Part shown: one piece after another, positions 56,987-64,000 of the stretch
How the letters are laid out: the number at the start of each line of letters is the position of its first letter
How positions within the stretch are numbered: the stretch's first letter is position 1
Assembly (NCBI GenBank): GCA_910589415.1
Contig: OU342639.1
Location: 14,268,268 to 14,332,267, forward strand
Reading direction: 5' to 3'
DNA from: Malachius bipustulatus
Taxonomy: Eukaryota > Arthropoda > Insecta > Coleoptera > Melyridae
Length of the DNA stretch: 64,000 nt
The notes under the pieces: model-generated
What the model was told of the DNA's origin: nothing
The model's database searches: none
The model's input: the letters and a program-made list of their open reading frames with translations, nothing else
Translations under genes and position numbers: made by a program

Positions 56987-57800
56987 GCCTATTTTCTAAT
57001 TCCCTTTTATGCTACCAGGATACCCGACAAATATATTTCTGTTTAACTCGAATTCGAAATTGCTGATTTTAATCGCTCAATTTACAATCCTATAAATAAT
57101 TGGTTTCAATCAACACACATGTTTTTTAGTTCATAAAATGTATATTTATCGTAAAGTAAAAAGTGCGCAAAAAGTACCTCAGGAGAAATAATTATTTTAA
57201 CCTAATAACAGCACTTCATTTGGAACTCAAAAGTGGCAAAGAAATGGCAAATTATGGTAACATAAATTAACTAATGTTACTAAAATGCATCTTCAAAGTT
57301 CCACTTACTTAAAAGTAGTTTTGATAGTCGCCGCAACATCCTGGCCATCTCTAACTGGGTCCTCACAGTTGTGAGACTTGTTGGTAATATTTAGTGGTGA
57401 CAGTTATACATATAGTGAGGCATAATCACCTCAATATAAATATTAAATCTGTTAAATTAAATTAAATTAAATTAAATCTATTAAATCTGTCAATTAAATT
57501 AAATCTGTCTAAATTAAGTTCTTGTCTCATAAATTTCGTCATTTAAGGTTACAAAATGATTAAATTACCATATTGGCTGAAGTTGCATTGAATGAAGTAT
57601 AAGGGTTGGTATTAAAAAAAAAAATGCCGATGACTTTTTCGCACATCACCCTGTATACCCAAATATTATGTGAAAGGTTAAACATATTATGTCAAACAAC
57701 TTAAAAACAAAATCGACCTGTTTTTTTTTTATTTAAAAAAAAAAACGCGCTTAACGTTTTATCGAATTTATTCCTTACTTTTGCCGCTCACTGTATACTA
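56987..57800. other. Spacer with (AAATT)n microsatellite
   Basis: AAATT is repeated about five times at 57453-57476 and degenerates to 57520. Nothing else was recognised. If 56927-56980 is an exon, this is intron. Confidence 0.5.
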
Positions 57801-58607
57801 TACAAGGCGAGTCATTTTAATCTTCGAACCGGGATATCTCTGCTTGGTAAGCCAGATACAAAAAAAATTGTGCAGACAAAAGTTGTTCAGGACAATGGGG
57901 ACCTGCCTGTACTAATGACTTTGACCTTGTGGACCTATTTCAAGGCCATTTGAAGGTGAAGATTATTTTTTAAACAGGACACCCTGTAGGTATATTTTTC
58001 TTTTTTGCATATTTCCCGTGAAAAACCAATAAGAATGGTTTTTACAGCAGCTGTAGTCTAAAATGTGTAGGTTATGAGTTATAAACAACTGAAAATCGCA
58101 GTTTTTCATTTTGAAAGCAGTGTACATCGGAAATGGCCCCAAATAACGGAAAACGGCTTATACATGTCCTTATCTTAACTTTTTATGTGCTATCCTATTA
58201 CATAGTTAGTTAAAGTTTCTATACAGGGTGATGAAAATAATCAGATTTTTGATCACCTTGTATAAAAGTTTCAAGTACACTGTAAAATAACACTTGAAAG
58301 GTTAGACTAGGGACATGTAAGCCGTTTTCCGATATTTGGCCGTTTTCGATGTTTACTGTTTTCAAAATTAAAAATTTACAATTTCACCTACTCAATTTAA
58401 ACTGCAACTGTAAAAACCATTATTTTTAGATTTTCTCAGGAAATATGATAAAACGAAAGTATAGAGGTTGTCCTATTTAAAAAATTATCTTGATCATCAA
58501 AATGGCCTTGAAATTGGTCCGCAAGGTCAAAGTCATTAGTACAGTCAGATGACCCCCATTGTCCTCAACAATGTAAGGGTTTGAAGATTAAAATGACCCA
58601 CCCTGTA
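57801..58607. mobile_element. Palindromic repeat family, copy C
   Basis: The ends CAAGGCGAGTCATTTTAATC and GATTAAAATGACCCACCCTG are inverted, with TA outside both. Arms continue (GACAATGGGGACCTGCC and GTACTAATGACTTTGACC against GGTCAAAGTCATTAGTAC and the GACCCCCATTGTC-type right arm; GGTTTTTACAG against CTGTAAAAACC; GGAAAACGGCTTATACATGT against ACATGTAAGCCGTTTTCC). The centre near 58220 has TATACAGGGTGATGAAAA facing TTTGATCACCTTGTATA. About 807 bp, no protein. The most complete copy of the family. Confidence 0.85.
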
Positions 58608-58615
58608 TATTATAT

Positions 58616-58799
58616 CAGGGTGAATTATAAAAAACGCGCCAAGCGATAACTCCGTTATTTTTGAAGATATGACAAAACTATTTGAAACAAAGTGGTGCAG
58701 TTTATCATTATCTATATTTTGGGATAAACGCTCGATCAAAACAACTTCCTCTCTAACCGGAAGTAACATCAACTTCAGGTTTTTAAATGGAACACCCTG
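58616..58799. repeat. MITE-like unit within the left inverted repeat
   Basis: Runs from CAGGGTGAATTATAAAAAAC to AAATGGAACACCCTG, so it has element-type ends of its own. A matching unit in inverse orientation lies at 61815-61984 (CAGGGTATTCCATTAAAAAA to AATTCACCCTG). Confidence 0.75.
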
Positions 58800-59421
58800 T
58801 ATATTTATTATTTTTGGATTCTTTGTTTAATTGTTCTTCAAAAAACTTGTAATAACATATGCCTAAAAGCAATCGCTAGTGACATATTAGTGTCACTAGC
58901 TCACACGCTATAGTCAATTAATGTATTTAATAAAGTAGGCAGTGGAAAACTTTAATATCAAGTAGTGTCAATAAATGGCATCTCTTTAATTGGTAAATTG
59001 CATTTTCTCTTATTAGTGTTTTATGTATGTGAGTGCCTCAGCAAATGCTGTCTGGCTGGTTTGGCCTTGAACATTATTCATTAGCCACAGAACGTGTTAA
59101 ATTATATCACTAATTTACTACACAGCGACTACATGTAAGTAGTACGTCTGCAAGCTCAAAGAGTCAGTCCTATAGATATCGAAAAGTCAACAAGGGCCTT
59201 GTAGATGTCCATGTTGGCTACAGAGAGGATGTTTGTTAAGTTTTAGTGTTTTATACTTTTTGGTATTAATCATGGATTACAATAATGTGTTTACAGACAT
59301 ATGATTCAAGTATATTTTGAGCGCAACAAAAAACAGTGGTAGAACACTACGCCTTTACACGGAGCGATTTCCGATGAGAGAAGTTCCTATTCGTCGGAAA
59401 TTTAGCTGACTTGAAGGAAAT

Positions 59422-60200
59422 TTGAGGATGTTTGGCGCTTTCAGAAAACCTAAATTAGAACAACGCCAACTTCGAAGAGATACTGAATTAGATGTACTTC
59501 TGAGTGTTGAAGAAAACTCAAGAACATCAACTAGAGGAATTGCAGATAACGTGGTTCATCTCAAGGAACTGTACAGAAGATACTCAAACAACATAAATTT
59601 AAATCATATGTGCCACAAAAAGGGGAAGCAATAGAGGAAACTGACAGAAGTCGAAGACTGCAATTTTGTAATTTCTAGTTAAATATGATGGCACAAGATC
59701 CCTTAATTTTTACAAAAATTATTTGGTCGGATGAATGCACTCATAGTAATAATGGCATTTACAATAGAAATAATATTCCCCGTTATTGGAGTCAGGAAAA
59801 TCCCAGAATTGTTGCTGAAATAAATTTTCAGCGGAGGTTTAGTGGCAATGTGTGGGTTGGTATTTTAAGTAATCTATTAAGTGGGTCCTTTTTTCATAAA
59901 TGGGACGCTAAATTAAGAAAAATATAGTCAACTATTAACTACAGAAATTGTTAATTTCCTTGAAAACTTGCCTCTTGCTAAACGAATTGCAGTATATTTT
60001 CAGCAAGATGGGGCTACGCCTTATAATGCTAGAATTAGTGTTGAATGGTTAAATGCCGAATTGGGTGTAAAGTGGATCGGAACAAATGGACTTGTATAAG
60101 GTGGCCGCACGATCACCCGACCTAACGCCTCCGAATTTTGACTACGATATTTTATCTACAAGATCTTGTGTATTTTACACGTCCAGAAAACGAGGCAATT
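59422..60200 (+). pseudogene. Tc1/mariner-superfamily transposase, broken
   Basis: Pieces in order: MRMFGAFRKPKLEQRQLRRD and SRTSTRGIADNVV (helix-turn-helix region), IIWSDECTHSNNGIYNRNNI (first Asp), YWSQENPRIVAEINFQRRFS, VWVGILSNLLSGSFF, FLENLPLAKRIAVYFQQDGA (second Asp), WLNAELGVKWIG, a frameshift, ARSPDLTPPNFDYDIL (third Asp) and YLQDLVYFTRPENEAI, where a LINE interrupts it. The C-terminus follows at 61534. All three catalytic Asp codons survive, but at least four frame changes and a missing stretch between the helix-turn-helix and the core show long decay. Related to the copy at 43760-45275. Confidence 0.87.
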
Positions 60201-60202
60201 GT

Positions 60203-61519
60203 GCGGATTGTGCTGGGCGCCTTTAGATCCAGCCCAGCAGACAGTCTTTGCTGCGAGGCCAACGAGCCCCCCCTACATTTGAGACGCAAACAACTCCTCC
60301 TCACATATTCCGCCAGAGTATCAGCAAACCCACACAATCCTGTACAACCCCTCCTTTCCCCTTACCCCCTGGAGCCCCCCCACACAGCCATACCAAAAAA
60401 CAACCAATCTCTCTAACCCTCCAATCGCTGCTACCAAATAACATCGATCTTAGATCCACCACACCTATCGCAATGCCAACTGTTCCCCCTTGGTGCAAGA
60501 CCCTCCCAAAGATTAATATCCACTTAACCAGCTACCCCAAGCATGACACGCCACGTGAATTCTTGAGACAAGCCTTTTCCGAGACAGTCCGTAGTGCCTA
60601 CTACGACAGAATTCTCTACACGGACGCCTCAAAAAGCGAAGACGGAATTGGAAGTGCAATCACCACCTCTGAAAGCAAAATACTAACGAACCGACTACCA
60701 AAATTCACTAGTGTTCATACGGGCGAACTCTACGGCATACTCCAAGCAATTAATACGATCTCCTCCAGCAACAGCCGCGCTGCTATATACACAGACTCAC
60801 TCGCATCCATCGAATCTATCAAAGATATATATACTCAGCATCCGCTGGTCCAAGCTATACACGACTCCATTCACCGACTAACAGAAAACGGGGTAGCAGT
60901 CACGCTGATCTGGATCCCATCACACATAGGAATTCCCGGAAACGAGTTACATCAGCGAAGGAAGCCTCCCTGTCAAATCAATCCCCGGAAGAGATCCAAA
61001 TCCATAAGGACTTGCAATCCTGGCTACGCAGCATAATGCGCACAGAATGGCAACAGCACTGGAACAGAGTACCCTCCAAGCTACATGAAATCCAGCCCAA
61101 AATTGAACCTCTGGAGCTTCATCCGTTGACAAGGGAAAACAAGGTCATTATACATCGGCTACGTATTGGGCATGCCAGAATAACACACAAGCACCAGATG
61201 AACTCCGAAAATCCGCCAATATGCTCACACTGCAACACTCCAATCACGGTCAAGCACCTCCTCATAGAATGCCCGCACTACTCAGAAAAGCGAGAGACCC
61301 ACAAGCTAAAAACAACACTGAAATAAATACTCAGCTCACCCAGCCACTTTCCCTCATCTCATCGATTATCTGAAAGACACTGAGCTATATAACCACATAT
61401 AGATCAGCCTGTATATAATATATAATGTATAAGATTAGCCCCGTATATAATGCCATGTAACATACTGTATCTGTGTCAATAACCAATGTAGTTGAGACAC
61501 GTTAATTCTTAAATAAATA
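60203..61519 (+). pseudogene. I-type LINE, 5'-truncated, inside the transposase
   Basis: Begins at VLGAFRSSPADSLCCEANEP (the segment between RT and RNase H). RNase H: ILYTDASKSEDGIGSAITTS (Asp), HTGELYGILQ (Glu), AAIYTDSLASIES (Asp), IWIPSHIGIPGNE, where a small indel at about 60946 destroys the following NExAD motif and with it the last Asp. A second frame continues WLRSIMRTEWQQHWN, HRLRIGHARITHKHQM and the zinc-knuckle CSHCNTPITVKHLLIEC to a stop at 61324. The 3' UTR ends GAGACACGTTAATTC and an AAATAAATAAAATAA tail, as in the copy at 17518-20255. Confidence 0.88.
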
Positions 61520-61533
61520 AAATAATTTTAAGG

Positions 61534-61647
61534 CAGCGAATAATCAACGCTTGTCTCCAAATACCACCAAACATAATATCGAATGTCACCTATTCAATAG
61601 CTAGAAGGTATAATTTTGCGTTCAAGAAAATTTTGACCAATCTTTAA
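61534..61647 (+). pseudogene. Transposase C-terminus after LINE insertion
   Basis: QRIINACLQIPPNIISNVTY then SIARRYNFAFKKILTNL and TAA: the terminal helix region typical of these transposases, continuing from YFTRPENEAI before the LINE. Confidence 0.8.
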
Positions 61648-61814
61648 TAAATTTAGGCTACTTGCTTGATTTCATTAGATAAAATGAATAAAAATCTTCT
61701 ATTCTTTCCACAGCCTACTTTATTTAATATCTCACTACGTATTGCTTTTAGGCATATGGTATTATAAGCTTTTTGAAGAGCAATTAAACAAAGAATCCAA
61801 AAATAATAAAATAT

Positions 61815-61984
61815 ACAGGGTATTCCATTAAAAAAACTGATTAAACAGGAAGTTGTGTTGATCGAGCGTTTATCCCAAAACATAGATGACGATAAACTGC
61901 CCCACTTTGTTTCAAAAAGTTTGGTCATACCTATCTTCAAAAATAACGAGTTATCGCTTGGGGCGTTTTTTATAATTCACCCTG
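61815..61984. repeat. MITE-like unit within the right inverted repeat
   Basis: Inverse counterpart of 58616-58799; see that entry for its ends. Confidence 0.75.
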
Positions 61985-62039
61985 TACATAAATATAGATT
62001 TCTCCAAAATCGAGAATTTTTTATTTTAAAACCGCTTTT

Positions 62040-63215
62040 GTAGCTTTATCTTTCAAGATTAGTGAACGAAGTTTTGAAATTTTGGATTCTTGTGAAACTT
62101 TGGAATGACGTTAGATTTTCGTTGAAAAAATTACAAAGGTCGCGTTACTTCTACAGGCTGTCCTTTCAAAATTCCAGAAATCCGGTTCTTGTGGCATCAT
62201 TTAGGTCGCAGTTTTCAATCAAGGGGGCTGAAATTTGTGGTACCTAGCAAGATATCCACAAGGAGTAGTCTGGTATTAAGAAAAATCGGAAGAGCCGTTT
62301 CAATCTGGCGGCCATTTGAATTTTCGGAAAATTGGCTATGTTTTGAACCGCTGTATGAGCAAGTTATTTGAAATTTGAGTTAATGCAACAAAATTTGCAT
62401 TATTTTTATTAATAAGCCAGTGGCGTGGGTAGAAAAGTGGTAAAAATGGCTGTAATCATTTATGAGCCCATTTTTGCGGTAATTGATCTGAAAGTAAAAT
62501 TACACAGTAGACAACTACACTAATATCCTTTAACCCTCAAAAATTTCAAGAAGCAAATAAGAAAATGGCGAAGATATTCGAATTTTTTTACATGATGTTT
62601 ATTTTACTAAAATTTAAAAAACGCTCTTAGTAGCTTCATCTTTCAAGATTAGGGAACAAAATTTTTTACTCTTGTGAAACTTTGGGATGAAGTGTGAGTT
62701 ACGTCAAAAAATTTCTTAAAGTCGCGTCACTTGCACAGGTGTCCATTCGAATTTCGAAAATAACCGTCCATGAGGCACGGATTCTGGTCGCAGTTTTCAA
62801 TCTAAGGGGCTGAAATTTTTTTTGATAGTAAGATAGTCTCAACTAGTCGTCTGTTAATGAATTTATGAATTAATGAATTTTAAATTGAAAATAGCTATTT
62901 TTTGAACCCCTGTATAATCTAGATAAAAAACAAATTCTTAAATCAAATTAACAAGATTGGAAAATAATTATCTGAAATTTCAAATAATGCAATAAAATTT
63001 GCAATATTTGTATTGATGAGCCAGTAGCGTGGGTAGGAAAATGCTAAAAATGGCTAAATTTCGAAAACGGTTCACGAAAACATTTTTTAAGAAATTGGAC
63101 TGAAATTTTTACAGTAGACATCAACTACACTTATAACCTTTAATTAACATTCAAAAATGGCGCAGGTATTCGATTTTTTTTCATGATGTTAATTTCTCTA
63201 AAATTTCAAATTACG
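62040..63215. repeat. Two diverged tandem copies, period ~590 bp
   Basis: 62040-62625 and 62626-63215 share, in order, TCATCTTTCAAGATTAG-like words, TCTTGTGAAACTTTGG, GGTCGCAGTTTTCAATC, GGGGCTGAAATTT, TTTGAACC, AATTTGCA, GCCAGTGGCGTGGGTAG (second copy GCCAGTAGCGTGGGTAG) and TCATGATGTT/ACATGATGTT. They have small indels and no open frame in common. A non-coding repeat of unknown class. Confidence 0.8.
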
Positions 63216-64000
63216 TAATATGCCCTGACTATGGAAAATTACAGAAAGCCTATTTAAAAAGGGGTGAAAATATTCATAGTAATAATTGATCAGAGTAATA
63301 ATTGAATCGCATAAAAATACACTATTTATGCGATTGATGGGCAAGAAGTTACCGCTTCAATCGGAAAAAATCGCAACACGCAACAAGAAGCAACTTCTAC
63401 CAGCAACATCAGGGAACATCTAGCAACTGCAACTTACTGAAACATTTGTATACTTTTTTCGAAATATGGAACAGAAACATAAATTTTCCTATTTGTTGCT
63501 TTGGTCGATAAGTGTCTTTCTATGAGTGTCATATAATAATAGTTTTCTTATCAGATAGGTATAAAGGTATATAGATATTTTTTTTTTGTAAAATCCCAAA
63601 AATAATTTAAAATGAGTGGAAGATAACAATATAAATAATATATGGCGTTTGGGAATAACATCATGTAGACACTAAATTTTAAAACAGTCCACCCCATAAC
63701 CATGCCAAACAACTGGTAGATCGCTTTAGAATTTAATTCACTTAATTCCCTTAGTTGGGAGTATGAGTTTTTAATGTCGAGGCATAAAATTTTTATGAGT
63801 TTTAGACAGCTTATCTGTCTAATGAATACAACAATGGTACGAGTGCGGGCCCTGTAAAGCCAGTTATACGTTTAAAATTGAGTGGTAATTTGTATTGTAT
63901 GTAATCCATGAATTAATAACAAAAATATTTAATAAAGCTGATGCTCCATTTTAAAATTTTAGAGGTTTTTTTTAAAGACTCGATATAGGAATTTGATATT
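63216..64000. other. AT-rich stretch, nothing recognised
   Basis: No gene. TAAAGCTGATGCTCCATTTTAAAA near 63935-63958 resembles the GATGCTCC end of the SINEs at 34867-35456, but no tRNA-like head is visible upstream. Confidence 0.35.

Larger units (their letters stand above)
58616..61984 (+). mobile_element. Tc1/mariner-like transposon with long inverted ends
   Basis: Outer ends CAGGGTGAATTATAAAAAAC (58616) and TTTTTTATAATTCACCCTG (61984) are inverted. Similarity continues inward to 58945 on the left and 61708 on the right (about 280-330 bp: GTTTATC/CTCGATCAAAACAACTTCC, TTTTGGATTCTTTGTTTAAT, ATGCCTAAAAGCAAT, TTAATAAAGTAGG). The interior holds a broken transposase (59422-60200 and 61534-61647). 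Without the LINE at 60203-61519 it would be about 2.05 kb. The left arm has an extra segment with the perfect hairpin GCTAGTGACA-TATTAG-TGTCACTAGC (58875-58900). Confidence 0.83.

Noticed and set aside
1..64000. CRISPR array or prokaryotic operon
   Set aside because: Tandem repeats present (45519-45598, 53532-53628, 54256-54537) have no regular unique spacers and no cas genes; the window is eukaryotic.
1..64000. LTR retrotransposon or intact integrated virus
   Set aside because: No long direct terminal repeats, primer-binding site, protease or integrase motif was found; all reverse transcriptases seen are LINE or Penelope type.

Overview
This is insect nuclear DNA: AT-rich, with no operons and almost no intact long reading frames, and built mostly from decayed transposable elements. 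The element types are insect/arthropod in character: an irritans-type mariner, other Tc1/mariner-like transposases, CR1/Jockey-type, I-type and R1-type non-LTR retrotransposons (LINEs), a Penelope-like element, tRNA-derived SINEs, and many palindromic elements ending in CAGGGTG. The species cannot be read from the sequence. No LTR pair, CRISPR array, rRNA gene or free-standing tRNA gene was seen. The only host-gene candidate is a small exon at 56927-56980 that would encode a signal peptide.

Layout. 1.5-2.8 kb: nearly complete mariner, frameshifted and lacking an ATG. 5-6.8 kb: fragment of a palindromic repeat family and a CR1/Jockey-type LINE tail. 8.4-12.4 kb: a minus-strand LINE split by a plus-strand 5'-truncated LINE (10-bp target duplications), with a 1.68-kb near-perfect palindrome in its tail. 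12.9-13.2 kb: another LINE 3' end. 17-20.6 kb: a MITE, SINE-like sequences and a 2.7-kb I-type LINE with RT and RNase H. 21.9-23.3 kb: inverted and direct repeats rich in CCCCGAAC. 24.5-29.5 kb: RT fragments and a near full-length two-ORF LINE. 29.6-33.8 kb: palindromic elements and an R1-type fragment. 34.6-36.9 kb: I-type LINE interrupted by two SINEs at the same target, then a MITE. 38.5-41.8 kb: Penelope-like fragment next to two minus-strand LINEs. 43.8-45.3 kb: transposase split by an RNase H LINE. 51-52.1 kb: palindromic repeat with a second hairpin element inside it. 57.8-62 kb: another palindrome, then a DNA transposon with long inverted repeats whose transposase is split by an I-type LINE. 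62-63.2 kb: tandem ~590-bp duplication.

The stretch from 53.4 to 56.5 kb stands apart. It carries an array of about a dozen mini-hairpins (54256-54537) with tetraloops CTTA/CGTA/CCTA and different stems, some unassigned decayed frames, and four copies (55891-56181) of a structural motif whose outer and inner stems change sequence but keep pairing. That is the covariation pattern expected of selected RNA structure, or of an element whose relatives preserve it. I do not recognise it, and it is the best candidate here for something undescribed.

The elements do not form a pathway. What they record is the order of nested insertions and repeated families of palindromic elements.
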